DNA of 57,044 bases from JBBQVS01 sp038211295 (GCA_038211295.1 JBBQVS010000017.1:1-57044); one strand, 5' to 3'. Counted from the stretch's first letter, positions 8,040-16,541 are shown. A program made the numbers and translations. Notes: generated by a model from the letters alone, not told the origin.

Positions 8040-9836
8040 ATGGATATGTATAATAAAGGACTCGTGGTACAACGACCACAGCTAGACCACGCGGATATCG
8101 TTGTTATTGGCAACGGTATTGCTGGCCTCACTGCCGCGTTAGAGGCACGCCAGCTTGCGCCAGACAAACGCATCGTTATTATCACGGAGCAAATCCATCC
8201 CACAATCAACACGCCCGCGCTAAAGCAGTTCGCAGTAGGCAAATTGACGCGTGAACAACTCCTTGCCTATCCGGCAGGAACAGAGCGGGCAGAGCGTGTG
8301 CATGTGGTCTCTGCACGCGTTGAAGAGATACACGCGCAAAGCAAGTATGTGACACTGGGCGGGGGGCGCGGCTTTGGCTACAGTTCGCTCTTGATCGCGA
8401 CAGGTAGCACTCCGACAGGTCTACCGGAAAACATGCCGGGTCGTGATTTTGACGGCGTGATGACGCTGCACCGCTTACAGGATTACCTCAATCTGCGACG
8501 ACGGCTCTCCGAAGTGAGCGAAGCTGTTGTCATTGGCGGTGGAGCGCACGCGATAGAAACGGTGATGGGACTGGCCCACTGGGGCATTCATGTCAACTGG
8601 CTCATTCGCAGCAGCACGTTTATGGCTCGCATTCTTGACGATCCATCCTCGCAAATGGTGCTGGCACGACTCCAACGAGCGGGCGTTACCATCTCTACAC
8701 AGACAGAGATAGCGGGCGTTGTGGGCAGAATCGGCAGCGTCGCGGGCGTCATCACCAATCAACAGGAGATGATACCATGTCAACTGGTTCTTTCCTGCAC
8801 TGGCACAAAACCGGTGATGACGCTGGCACGACGCTGTACGTTGCCCATGCGTTGTCAACAGGGCATTCTAGTTGATGACCAGTTGCATACAAGCGTGCGC
8901 GATGTCTTCGCGGCAGGCGATGTAGCCGCGCTCAAAAATCCCTTGACGGGAACTTATGAGACGCGAGCGCAATGGTACGCCGCCGTTTCGCAGGGACGTG
9001 CAGTCGCGGCAGTGATGACCGGACACGAGGAACTGGCAAGCGAACCCTTCGGGGTACAATGGCACGCCACTCACCTCGGAGAGCTTTCAATGCTCACGGT
9101 AGGCGACCCACTCACGATGCACAATAAGATTACAACGTTGACCGACACCAGTCAGAGTGGCTACCGACGTATAGCTATTCTCGATGATCGGCTCATTGGC
9201 TACCTCGCGCTTGGCCCACGCCAACCCGACAGTCTCGCAATCAAACGCATCATTGACGAGGGCCATTCCGTTGGTGCGATTACGAAGGCGTTGCTTAAAG
9301 GCACCTTCGACGCACGCCATTACCTCTCGCAACAGCAGGCACGTACCGCACAGGGGATGCTTACCGCTAGAGGTCTGCCAGCTTTGCCAGCGGCACTCGC
9401 GACTGGGCAGACTCCACCGCGGCAAGCCGCACGTCTCGTTGTGGGGCCAAACGGACACGCAACACGCGTCCTGCCACCACAGCAAGAGCCGATGGTAATA
9501 CCTGTTGAGCGCAACACTGGCACGTTGCAACAACCATTTCGCCAGACCGAACCGCTTCAGCATCAGGCGGCGCAACCACGCCCCGACGCGATAGAGGAAG
9601 AACTGAGTCCGTTCACGGGCCATCTGCCCGCTCTCTATGGCAATGTGATTGAGTCAACGCTCTCCCCTACACAGCAACAGGCAAACAAGCAAAATGGGAC
9701 ACTCTGGTCATATAGCGATGAGCAATTCCTAGTACGGGACAACGGAGTTCCGCAGCAACCCCCACCAGTCGAGCGGCGACCTTCGGGCAATCTGTGGTCA
9801 TATGGCAATTCAAGTAATCACAAGAAAGGACGCTAA
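8040..9836 (+). CDS. FAD/NAD(P)H-dependent oxidoreductase with C-terminal tail
   Basis: First gene of an electron-transfer operon. Residues 1-350 form a two-dinucleotide-domain flavoprotein of the NirB / rubredoxin-reductase type. The FAD motif VVIGNGIAGL is near 21-30, the NAD(P)H motif VVIGGGAHA near 163-171, an ATG loop near 120, and DVFAAGDVAA near 290 contacts FAD. The redox-active Cys of NADH oxidases and CoA-disulfide reductases is absent, so electrons probably leave to a partner protein. After about residue 430 comes a low-complexity Pro/Gln-rich tail that ends with two LWSY boxes. I chose the ATG at 8040 because AGAGG is 9 bases upstream of it and would abut the ATG at 8031. The stop TAA directly abuts the ferredoxin ATG. 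Confidence 0.85.
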   Translation: MDMYNKGLVVQRPQLDHADIVVIGNGIAGLTAALEARQLAPDKRIVIITEQIHPTINTPALKQFAVGKLTREQLLAYPAGTERAERVHVVSARVEEIHAQSKYVTLGGGRGFGYSSLLIATGSTPTGLPENMPGRDFDGVMTLHRLQDYLNLRRRLSEVSEAVVIGGGAHAIETVMGLAHWGIHVNWLIRSSTFMARILDDPSSQMVLARLQRAGVTISTQTEIAGVVGRIGSVAGVITNQQEMIPCQLVLSCTGTKPVMTLARRCTLPMRCQQGILVDDQLHTSVRDVFAAGDVAALKNPLTGTYETRAQWYAAVSQGRAVAAVMTGHEELASEPFGVQWHATHLGELSMLTVGDPLTMHNKITTLTDTSQSGYRRIAILDDRLIGYLALGPRQPDSLAIKRIIDEGHSVGAITKALLKGTFDARHYLSQQQARTAQGMLTARGLPALPAALATGQTPPRQAARLVVGPNGHATRVLPPQQEPMVIPVERNTGTLQQPFRQTEPLQHQAAQPRPDAIEEELSPFTGHLPALYGNVIESTLSPTQQQANKQNGTLWSYSDEQFLVRDNGVPQQPPPVERRPSGNLWSYGNSSNHKKGR

Positions 9837-10130
9837 ATGTTCAAACCCGCGCTTTTACACAAAACAGGGCCACAGGTGGTACAGGAGATTCGGGCATGTA
9901 TCGGCTGTAACGAGTGCTTGATTGCCTGTCCCGCGATTGCTGAGCCAATCACTATCGATGTACTCAACCGCGAAACGGTTTCTGGCAACATATCGCCCGC
10001 CGTCGCCCGCTTCTCACGTTCGTGCTATCAGTGTGGAGCATGTGTCGCTCCCTGCCCCGTCGGACTGCATCGCGACGCAATGATGATGTGGCTCAAAGTG
10101 CGCTTGTTGTCCTCTGGACAGGAGCAATAA
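9837..10130 (+). CDS. Two-cluster 4Fe-4S ferredoxin (HdrC-like)
   Basis: A 97-residue iron-sulfur protein with two complete cluster motifs: C21-x2-C24-x2-C27-x3-C31-P and C63-x2-C66-x2-C69-x3-C73-P. Spacing fits two cubane 4Fe-4S clusters, as in HdrC and the iron-sulfur subunits of membrane reductases. It starts on the base after the stop codon of the flavoprotein gene, with AAAGGA as ribosome site, and ends 4 bases before the cytochrome gene. That places it physically and probably functionally between the flavoprotein and the membrane cytochrome. Confidence 0.9.
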   Translation: MFKPALLHKTGPQVVQEIRACIGCNECLIACPAIAEPITIDVLNRETVSGNISPAVARFSRSCYQCGACVAPCPVGLHRDAMMMWLKVRLLSSGQEQ

Positions 10131-10134
10131 AACT

Positions 10135-11109
10135 GTGTATATAGACTCTTTTAACCAGAACGAGAGCGGAAATAACGAGAAACAAAGCGCAACAGGCTAT
10201 CCATGGTTGTTCTCGTATGTCACGAGTGCACGTGTCAAAAGTACACTGGTAGCTGTGCTGATTATCGTAATAGCCATCGCATTCTATAATTGGTACAGTC
10301 GCAATGGAACTGATCCTTATCCCGATAGCGGTGTGGGACTCTTCTTCGCGACAACTGGCACACTCTTTTTCGTTATGGCGGGCGTCCTCTTCTCGCTCCG
10401 CCGACGCGCCAAGAAACGCGCTATCGGACAGCTCAACGGCGCGTTGCAATGGCACATCGCCTTCGCGCTGATCGCGCTTGTTCTGCTCTTTCTCCATTCG
10501 TTCGGCAACTTCAATCCACGCAGTGGCACGTTCGCTCTGTATAGTATGATCGCCATGGTTATCAGTGGCTTTATTGGTCGCGCCCTCGATCACTTTATGC
10601 CACGTCTGATCGCCCATGAGGTACAAAAAGCATTGACAACACAGGGTGATGATCGCATGACCACGATTTCACAGAAATTGCAAGACCTTGTAGTCTACAA
10701 CACGCAAAAGGTAGAACCGTTCGCAGCTCAATCACAACAAGGTTCGCCTTTCAACAAGGTACGAGGCGGCAAGCAGGGAACATCGAACGCGTTCAGCACC
10801 GACTCCGCTTCTTGGGATCTCGCGTATATTTCACTGGAGGAGACGCCACAGGAGTTGAGCCGCAACGAACAACAGTATCGCTTCGTGCCAGATAGAAAGA
10901 GTACACTCACTCAACCCGGTGCGCTCATCCCCGGCGCACAGGCACAAATGGCGGCACTAGAAGATGTGCAACAGGCCCTACAGCGTGAACAATTTTTCCG
11001 CTACATCATCCGCTACTGGCGCATCGTCCATATTTGTATCGCCCTTACAACGCTTGGCCTCACACTCTGGCATCTTGAATATGCGGCAACACTCTGGCTG
11101 CCGCATTGA
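10135..11109 (+). CDS. Membrane cytochrome b-like protein with four paired histidines
   Basis: A 324-residue integral membrane protein starting at GTG (GGAG upstream, within the ferredoxin stop region). Hydrophobic segments lie at about 34-53, 65-88, 104-123, 133-150 and 295-318, with a soluble loop of about 140 residues between the fourth and fifth. His107 and His121 lie 14 residues apart in the third segment, and His299 and His313 lie 14 apart in the last: the spacing used to hold two b hemes, one above the other, in cytochrome b subunits. I infer it conducts electrons from the ferredoxin through the membrane, to quinone or an outside acceptor. No family name comes to mind. If the histidines are not heme ligands, it could just be a membrane anchor. 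Confidence 0.7.
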   Translation: MYIDSFNQNESGNNEKQSATGYPWLFSYVTSARVKSTLVAVLIIVIAIAFYNWYSRNGTDPYPDSGVGLFFATTGTLFFVMAGVLFSLRRRAKKRAIGQLNGALQWHIAFALIALVLLFLHSFGNFNPRSGTFALYSMIAMVISGFIGRALDHFMPRLIAHEVQKALTTQGDDRMTTISQKLQDLVVYNTQKVEPFAAQSQQGSPFNKVRGGKQGTSNAFSTDSASWDLAYISLEETPQELSRNEQQYRFVPDRKSTLTQPGALIPGAQAQMAALEDVQQALQREQFFRYIIRYWRIVHICIALTTLGLTLWHLEYAATLWLPH

Positions 11110-11167
11110 GCTATGTTTCTCTTCGGCGGTACTGTACAAGTACAGGCTTTCGTGAGTAAACTTAGGT

Positions 11168-12250
11168 ATGACAACACTACAACAACTCCTTGTGGAGCGC
11201 ATTCAGCGTGAGGGTGCGCTTCCATTCGCCGAATATATGCGAATGGCTCTATATGAACCGAACTATGGCTATTATGTTACAGGGCCAGCACGTATGGGCT
11301 GGGAAGGCGATTACTACACAAGTACCGATGTCTCGGCCCTGTTCGCACACTGTATGGCACGCCAACTTGTGCAGATGTGGGAACAACTGGGCCACCCAGA
11401 CCCCTTTCTTATACTGGAACAGGGATCAGGACGTGGCAATCTGGCAAAACAAGTTATTGAATGGACGGCACAAACGCATCCCGCATTGCACGACGCGCTT
11501 GTCTATCAGACAGAAGAGATACGCGTAGGCACCGATGCGACACAAGGGGACGCACAAAAACAGGTCTCGGTGCTACTCTCGAACGAACTTATAGACGCTT
11601 TCCCTGTACATGTTGTTGAGAAACGTGACGAGCGGCTCTATGAAGTTTTTGTTGACCTTCACCATGGACGCTTGCATGAGGTGCTGGACGAACCTGTTGG
11701 CACCGAGGTCGCAACCTATCTGGATACCTACGCGATTCCCTGGGCTACCTACAAGGATGGCTGGCGTGCCGAAATAAATCTGGACGCACTACGCTGGATA
11801 CAGCATTCGGCCCCGCTTCTGACGGACTCTGGCGGCTATCTGCTTGCCATCGATTACGGCGAGCAGGCGTATGACCTTTATACACGCGAACGACAATGTG
11901 GCACATTAGCCTGTTACTTTCAGCATCAACTAACACAAAGACCGCTTGTACGACCCGGCGAGCAAGATATTACCGCGCATGTCAATTTCAGTGCGCTCAT
12001 CAACGAGGGGCAACGACAGGGGTTACACCTCCACGAGTTCACGACACAAAAAGCGTGGCTGACAGCAATGGGACTCAATACCGAGGTCGAGCGCATCCGT
12101 ACCACCGATTTCGCGGCAATGGATACCGAGCGGGCCACCGATAAAGGGCAGATCGCACTCCTGCAATGGCGCACCCTTCGTCAGCGTATCGCTGCGTTGA
12201 CGGACATGAACGGGATGGGCAATTTCAAAGTTCTGATTATGCGACGGTAG
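11168..12250 (+). CDS. MidA/NDUFAF7-family SAM-dependent methyltransferase
   Basis: A 360-residue protein of the family whose mitochondrial member NDUFAF7 methylates an arginine of a complex I subunit. Diagnostic stretches are the opening GALPFAEYMRMALYEPNYGYY, DYYTSTDVSALF, the AdoMet loop LILEQGSGRGNLAK, and LSNELIDAFPVHVV, plus DYGE near 240. The bacterial substrate is not established. It follows the electron-transfer operon by 58 bases on the same strand and could be cotranscribed, which would fit a role in assembling a respiratory protein, but the ribosome site is weak and the link is inference. Confidence 0.88.
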   Translation: MTTLQQLLVERIQREGALPFAEYMRMALYEPNYGYYVTGPARMGWEGDYYTSTDVSALFAHCMARQLVQMWEQLGHPDPFLILEQGSGRGNLAKQVIEWTAQTHPALHDALVYQTEEIRVGTDATQGDAQKQVSVLLSNELIDAFPVHVVEKRDERLYEVFVDLHHGRLHEVLDEPVGTEVATYLDTYAIPWATYKDGWRAEINLDALRWIQHSAPLLTDSGGYLLAIDYGEQAYDLYTRERQCGTLACYFQHQLTQRPLVRPGEQDITAHVNFSALINEGQRQGLHLHEFTTQKAWLTAMGLNTEVERIRTTDFAAMDTERATDKGQIALLQWRTLRQRIAALTDMNGMGNFKVLIMRR

Positions 12251-12299
12251 GCAAACATTTCGCGCGTTCCTGTGTTAATCTTTGCGAGGGTATTTGTAG

Positions 12300-12530
12300 T
12301 TATGATGCAGCAAGCCCTTGCAGATTTACCGGCAAGTTGTTGTTCTTTCCCTGCGTGTCGGGAACAAGCTGCGCTGACCTATACGCGGTTGAACCACCAA
12401 CCGAGCCGAGCAGTACGTTGCCTGCATCACCAATAAAAGCGGGGCGAAACAAGAAAATAAAGGCGATGACAACGACCAGCGAACCAAGTATCCTGAGTAT
12501 TCTGCCAATAATGAGCACTTCCCCTTGCAT
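12300..12530 (-). CDS. Possible small membrane protein
   Basis: A 76-residue frame whose product has one strong hydrophobic segment (residues 7-28, ending FIFLFRPAF) followed by a polar tail, a plausible single-span small protein. The ribosome site is poor, and the alternative GTG at codon 5 is not better placed. It converges on the methyltransferase gene upstream and diverges from the DUF427 gene. No family recognised; it could be a chance frame. Confidence 0.4.
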   Translation of the reverse strand: MQGEVLIIGRILRILGSLVVVIAFIFLFRPAFIGDAGNVLLGSVGGSTAYRSAQLVPDTQGKNNNLPVNLQGLAAS

Positions 12531-12578
12531 ACTTCATGCAAAACATCTACCATGTAGTATATCCGACACTTTACTTCG

Positions 12579-12593
12579 TGTATATGGTATACA
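12579..12593. promoter_or_regulatory. Perfect dyad upstream of the DUF427 gene
   Basis: TGTATA and TATACA surround a 3-base centre, about 30 bases before the DUF427 start. It could be an operator or part of a promoter; no protein is assigned. Confidence 0.3.
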
Positions 12594-12623
12594 ATGAAAT
12601 ACAAAAAGAGGTAAAAATACAGT

Positions 12624-13121
12624 ATGACACAACATGGTAAGATAACGCCCGGCCCTGGGCAAGAATCAGTGTGGGACTACCCACGTCCCCCACGCCTGGA
12701 AGATAGCACCAAACATATTCGGGTTATTTTGAATGGCGTTATCATCGCGGATACGAACCGCGCCAAACGGGTGCTTGAAACGAGTCACCCACCTGTCTAT
12801 TACCTCCCACAGGAGGACGTGAAAATGGAGTATTTTACTTCGACCTCGCGACACACATTCTGTGAATTTAAGGGCGAAGCCTCGTACTACACGATTCAGG
12901 TTGAAGCCAAAGCTTTGCAAAATGGCGCGTGGTACTACCGTCAACCGAGCAAGGGCTACGAGGGGCTTACCAACTATATCGCGCTCTATCCCTCACAGAT
13001 GGACGCGTGCTATGTCAATGACGAGCAAGTACAACCACAAGAGGGCGATTTTTACGGTGGCTGGATTACAAGCGATATTGTTGGCCCCTTTAAGGGGGGA
13101 GCTGGCACATACGGCTGGTAA
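12624..13121 (+). CDS. DUF427 family protein
   Basis: A 165-residue protein that matches the DUF427 pattern along its whole length: ESVWDYPRPPRLE at the start, IRVILNGVIIADTNRAKRVLETSHPPVYY, a middle CEFKGEASYYTI, and IALYPSQMDACYVNDE near the end. The fold is a small beta-rich domain of unknown biochemical role. GAGGT lies 11 bases before the ATG. It is followed 41 bases downstream by an NTF2-like gene on the same strand, a probable two-gene unit. Confidence 0.85.
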   Translation: MTQHGKITPGPGQESVWDYPRPPRLEDSTKHIRVILNGVIIADTNRAKRVLETSHPPVYYLPQEDVKMEYFTSTSRHTFCEFKGEASYYTIQVEAKALQNGAWYYRQPSKGYEGLTNYIALYPSQMDACYVNDEQVQPQEGDFYGGWITSDIVGPFKGGAGTYGW

Positions 13122-13162
13122 GTGTAACTGGCGAGTGTGAGAAAAAAGAAAGGACTAACTCA

Positions 13163-13609
13163 ATGGGCGCAATAGATACAGTGCGAGCATTTGTTACCGC
13201 GATAGATGACAACCAGAAAGATGGCATGGCAGGTGTGTTAAGCGACGATTTCCAGTTTAGTGGTTGGACTCCCAAGCCGCTGAACAAAGCGGATTTTCTA
13301 GTAACAATGCAGGAACTCAAGTCAGGAATGCCTGGTCTAATGTTCAATCTGCACAACCTCGCGGAGCAGGGTAACATGGTAACGGGAAGCATTCAGATCG
13401 CGGGCTATCAAAGCGACGCGTTCAGCATTCCGCCATTGAGCCTGCCGCCAGTTCCACAGATGGCTCGGAGCGTCTCCCTACCCGTTGAGGATGTCGTATA
13501 CACTCTCGAAGGTGACAAGATTATGCGCTGGAATGTGCAGCATGTCGTTGGCGGCGGCATCACAGGTCTGCTGCACCAACTGGGCTTCGACGCACCCATT
13601 ATTCAGTAG
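13163..13609 (+). CDS. NTF2/SnoaL-like domain protein
   Basis: A 148-residue protein with the outline of the SnoaL-like cone fold: an N-terminal helix IDTVRAFVTAIDDNQKDGMA, then VLSDDFQFSGWTP, and a C-terminal strand GDKIMRWNVQHV. Such domains are small ligand-binding proteins or cyclases and isomerases, and the catalytic Asp/His set cannot be assigned from sequence alone. AAAGGA is a good ribosome site. A palindromic repeat follows the gene and may end its transcript. Confidence 0.65.
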   Translation: MGAIDTVRAFVTAIDDNQKDGMAGVLSDDFQFSGWTPKPLNKADFLVTMQELKSGMPGLMFNLHNLAEQGNMVTGSIQIAGYQSDAFSIPPLSLPPVPQMARSVSLPVEDVVYTLEGDKIMRWNVQHVVGGGITGLLHQLGFDAPIIQ

Positions 13610-13635
13610 AAACGATAGAGACTATGAAGGGGGCA

Positions 13636-13725
13636 AACGACCATAACGGGGCTTGCCCCGTCACTCCTATACTAGACTTTTGACGTTGTGCGACTCTTGG
13701 ATGACGCGGCTTGCCCCTACCATGT
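13636..13725. repeat. Dispersed palindromic repeat, copy 1
   Basis: The left core, ACGGGGCTTGCCCCGTCACT followed by CCTATAC (13646-13672), contains the 16-base palindrome ACGGGGCTTGCCCCGT. A degraded right half, GATGACGCGGCTTGCCCC, ends near 13718. It shares its core with seven other intergenic copies in this window. Confidence 0.75.
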
Positions 13726-13767
13726 CTGTAACCCACACGCACTGTTCTCTTATTTGGTGTCATCCAC

Positions 13768-13781
13768 TATACTACAGTATA
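13768..13781. promoter_or_regulatory. Perfect dyad upstream of the first kinase gene
   Basis: TATACT-AC-AGTATA lies about 155 bases before the thymidylate-kinase-like gene. It is a candidate operator, though the distance to the start weakens the case. The rest of 13726-13935 shows no gene. Confidence 0.25.
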
Positions 13782-13935
13782 TCCATCAAAAACTGTGCTT
13801 TATGGATAGGTTTCAACACTATTTTCCTATAATCTCTGGTTCAAAGCACGGCACTTGACAATTATTCTCTTTCGGACGCATAATCGGCTTTATACTCTTT
13901 TCCTCTAACATAATGATGGAAGGATTCATTTTTTT

Positions 13936-14700
13936 ATGGAAACATATGGACGACATCAATATCCTGGACGTCTCTTCATTGTTGAAGGCGTTGACGGTTC
14001 CGGTAAAAGCACTCAGATCGCGCTCCTGCGCCAGTGGCTCATCAGCGAAGGCTATACCGTGTTCTTCAGCGAGTGGAATTCCTCGGCACTTGTCAAGCAA
14101 ACGACCAGCAAAGGCAAGAAGAAACAGTTACTCACTCCCACAACCTTTAGCCTGATTCACTCGACTGATTTCGCGGATCGTACCGAACATGACATCATTC
14201 CGCCGCTTAAAGCTGGCGCGATAGTGCTGGCGGATCGCTATATTTATACCGCCTTCGCACGCGATGTCGCACGTAACGTTGACCGTGAATGGGTGCGTGA
14301 GTTGTACCAGTTCGCGGTAAAGCCGACGATGGCATTCTACTATCGCGTTCCGTTAGAGGTTTCGCTGAGCCGTATTCTCACAGGTCGTACCGAACTCAAA
14401 CACTACGAGGCAGGTATGGATCTCGGATTGAGTAACGACCCACATGAGAGCTTCAAGTTGTTTCAGCAGCGCATCGTCAATGAGTACGAGTCGATGGTCG
14501 ATGAGTTCGGCCTGACTGTCATGGACGCGACGCTCCCCATTCCAGAGCAGCAGCGCCGAATGCGAAAACTTGTTAAGCCCTACCTGCAAGGAGTACGCCG
14601 CCTGCATTCCTCCGCACGAGACGCGGCAGAGGCGGGTCTGCTCCGTGAACGGCAAGAGCAACCAGTCGAAATTGAGAGTGTTAGGAAAAGTGAGCGATGA
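13936..14700 (+). CDS. Thymidylate-kinase-like P-loop kinase, canonical Walker A
   Basis: A 254-residue nucleoside-monophosphate-kinase-fold protein. Walker A EGVDGSGKST (17-26) is intact; the DRY motif appears as LADRYIYTAF. Canonical dTMP kinases continue with a Tyr-Gln pair that contacts thymine; here the segment reads FARDVARNVD, so the Gln is missing and the substrate may differ from dTMP. After the core comes YEAGMDLGLSNDPHESF, which is conserved in the neighbour, then a helical basic tail of about 40 residues. It overlaps the next gene by four bases (ATGA), so the pair is translationally coupled. GGAAGGA lies about 11 bases before the ATG. dTMP kinase is the nearest known family. Confidence 0.8.
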   Translation: METYGRHQYPGRLFIVEGVDGSGKSTQIALLRQWLISEGYTVFFSEWNSSALVKQTTSKGKKKQLLTPTTFSLIHSTDFADRTEHDIIPPLKAGAIVLADRYIYTAFARDVARNVDREWVRELYQFAVKPTMAFYYRVPLEVSLSRILTGRTELKHYEAGMDLGLSNDPHESFKLFQQRIVNEYESMVDEFGLTVMDATLPIPEQQRRMRKLVKPYLQGVRRLHSSARDAAEAGLLRERQEQPVEIESVRKSER

Positions 14701-15506
14701 ACATGACAAGAGAGTATACAGGAAATTGGTCATACGCGGCGGCTTCTTACGAAAGTAAAAGCGCAACGCATTCGTTCGCGGAGACAGAGGAAAAATCGGA
14801 GTACGCCTCTACCTCAAATCTGGCGTTTTATGGCATCGATGCGATTCACCTGAAAGAACGTGACGAACTCCTGCCTGGTCGCTTGATTGTGATTGAGGGA
14901 ACCGACGGTGTAGGTCGCTCGACCCAATTAAACCTGCTCCGCCCGTGGTTGGAGAGCAGTGGCTACGCGGTTATCGACACCGAAATGACACGCTCAGTGC
15001 TGGCCGGGCCGGGCCTCAAGCAGGCAAAAGAGGGGCATACCCTCGGCCCCATCACGCTAAATCTGTTCTACGCTACCGATTTTGTAGACCGCTTCGAGAA
15101 TCAGATCGTGCCAGCATTGCGGGCAGGCTTTGTCGTACTGACTGATCGCTACATCTATTCACTGATGGCTCGCGCGCTCGTGCGCGGGGCAGATGCTCGT
15201 TGGATACGCTCGATCTACGGCCTCGCCCTGAAGCCTGATGCGGTCTTCTATCTAAAAATCGGCCTGGACGAACTGATTCCCAGAGTGCTACAGCGCGGCG
15301 GCTTTGACTACTGGGAGTCGGGCATGGATATGCGCCTAGGCGGTGATCTCTACGAGAGTTTTGTCAACTATCAAACACGTCTGATTGCCGAATACGAAAA
15401 AATGGTCGGCGAGTTCAATTTTCACGTTATCGACGCAAGCATACCCGTCGAGCGTATGGCGGATCAGCTCAAAGCAGCGATTTTACCCCTGCTTCCCACA
15501 GGCTAG
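14697..15506 (+). CDS. Thymidylate-kinase-like protein with altered Walker A
   Basis: A 269-residue paralog of the preceding protein, overlapping it by four bases. An extra N-terminal stretch of about 58 polar residues precedes the core. The P-loop reads EGTDGVGRST (67-76): the lysine that normally holds the phosphates is replaced by Arg74. The DRY motif (LTDRYIYSLMA), WESGMDM and DLYESF segments are kept. Loss of the Walker lysine usually cripples catalysis, so this may be a regulatory or structural subunit of a heterodimer with its neighbour, though Arg may keep some activity. A strong bidirectional terminator follows 20 bases after the stop. Confidence 0.8.
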   Translation: MNMTREYTGNWSYAAASYESKSATHSFAETEEKSEYASTSNLAFYGIDAIHLKERDELLPGRLIVIEGTDGVGRSTQLNLLRPWLESSGYAVIDTEMTRSVLAGPGLKQAKEGHTLGPITLNLFYATDFVDRFENQIVPALRAGFVVLTDRYIYSLMARALVRGADARWIRSIYGLALKPDAVFYLKIGLDELIPRVLQRGGFDYWESGMDMRLGGDLYESFVNYQTRLIAEYEKMVGEFNFHVIDASIPVERMADQLKAAILPLLPTG

Positions 15507-15526
15507 GATATATACACGCACTGTCC

Positions 15527-15579
15527 CGACAATAAAAACGCCACGCACAAACAGCTTGTGCGTGGCGTTTTTATTGTCG
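15527..15579. terminator. Strong bidirectional intrinsic terminator
   Basis: A perfect 24-base inverted repeat with a 5-base loop (ACAGC at 15551-15555). The G+C-rich core CGCCACGCACAA is flanked by A-tract and T-tract arms, so it should work in either direction. It separates the kinase pair from the ArsR-type gene. Confidence 0.92.
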
Positions 15580-15591
15580 TCACGTTTCCCC

Positions 15592-15620
15592 TTGACAAGC
15601 ACAAACAATTACAGTATTAT
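15592..15620 (+). promoter_or_regulatory. Promoter of the ArsR-DUF2087 gene
   Basis: TTGACA (15592-15597), a 17-base spacer and TATTAT (15615-15620) form a near-consensus housekeeping promoter 55 bases before the start. Two TTACAAT/TACAATTA half-repeats just downstream (about 15634-15651) could be the regulator's own operator. Confidence 0.8.
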
Positions 15621-15674
15621 CTAATTAGGCAATATTACAATCGTACAATTATCATTCAAAAGGGGTTGAGAACA

Positions 15675-16340
15675 ATGGATGAGAAGCAGGGACGTATCGA
15701 GGCGCAGAGACAGTATGGAGTCGCACGTATGACTTACGAGTTGGCGCAGAGTGAGCCATTGTTGCGCCTGGGGCGGGCGTTCGCAGACCCGGTGCGGATA
15801 CGGATGCTCGCGCTGCTAGCGGAACGCTCGATGTACGGGCAAGAGTTAGCGGAGGCGATGGGCGTCACGACACCCACGATCTCGCACCATATCGCCATCT
15901 TGAAGGCAGCGGGCATAGTGCGGGTTGAGCGCGAAAACAATTATCATCACTATCACTTTGATGAGCAGGGGTTAAAAAATATGACGCAGATGCTGACGCT
16001 TGAGCATTTACGCGGCATAGGGCAATCGTTTCGTTTACAACAGGACGCGGCGAGCGTGACACCAACCGAAGCCGATGATCGCAAGATGATGCAAGAAGCG
16101 TACTTTCGAGATAGTATACTGCTAAGTATTCCGCACGAGGCAAAGACGCGTCGGTACATCTTGGAAAAGATCGCGGAGTCGTTCGAGTGGGGGCGTATCT
16201 ACGACGAGAAAGAGGTCAATGCCCTGCTTAAAACATTTCATGCAGAAACGGCGACGCTACGCCGTGATATGATCGAGCAGAAAATTATGATGCGTGAAGA
16301 CGGACGTTACTGGCTTGTGCGTCCGCAAAGCACAAAGTAG
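15675..16340 (+). CDS. ArsR-family regulator with C-terminal DUF2087 domain
   Basis: A 221-residue two-domain regulator. Residues 30-100 are a winged helix of the ArsR type (LGRAFADPVRIRMLALL, then TPTISHHIAILKAAGIV as recognition helix and RENNYHHYHF as wing). Residues 145-215 match DUF2087 (DSILLSIPHEAKTRRYIL, FEWGRIYDEKEVNALL, LRRDMIEQKIMMRED). No Cys metal site of the ArsR/SmtB kind is visible in the recognition helix. I chose ATG at 15675 because AGGGG lies 9 bases upstream and the promoter sits before it; longer in-frame starts would lie inside the promoter. The strong promoter with nearby half-repeats suggests autoregulation. Targets unknown. Confidence 0.88.
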   Translation: MDEKQGRIEAQRQYGVARMTYELAQSEPLLRLGRAFADPVRIRMLALLAERSMYGQELAEAMGVTTPTISHHIAILKAAGIVRVERENNYHHYHFDEQGLKNMTQMLTLEHLRGIGQSFRLQQDAASVTPTEADDRKMMQEAYFRDSILLSIPHEAKTRRYILEKIAESFEWGRIYDEKEVNALLKTFHAETATLRRDMIEQKIMMREDGRYWLVRPQSTK

Positions 16341-16384
16341 ATTTGGAAATATGTAGGTATAGCGAGATAGCAGGAAGGCAGAGA

Positions 16385-16410
16385 GCGGGAGACCACAAGA
16401 GTCTCCCCGC
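16385..16410. terminator. Hairpin between convergent genes
   Basis: GCGGGAGAC and GTCTCCCCGC pair with one bulged base around a 7-base loop, in the 201-base gap between the ArsR-type gene and gpmI, which converge here. No clear T-tract follows directly. Confidence 0.45.
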
Positions 16411-16541
16411 GTTCTCTCCTCTCTTCCTCTCGCCCGCCGACCTATTGCATCCTACTATCTTACACTTTGGCTTCCATCTACTCTCTTCCACTTCCACACA
16501 CTGACCTTCTACCTTTGCAGAGTTGCAAGGCACTGGCAACG

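Noticed and set aside
12166..12597. 143-codon plus-strand frame after the MidA-type gene
   Set aside because: It begins inside the methyltransferase gene in another frame, has no ribosome site and an unprotein-like composition.
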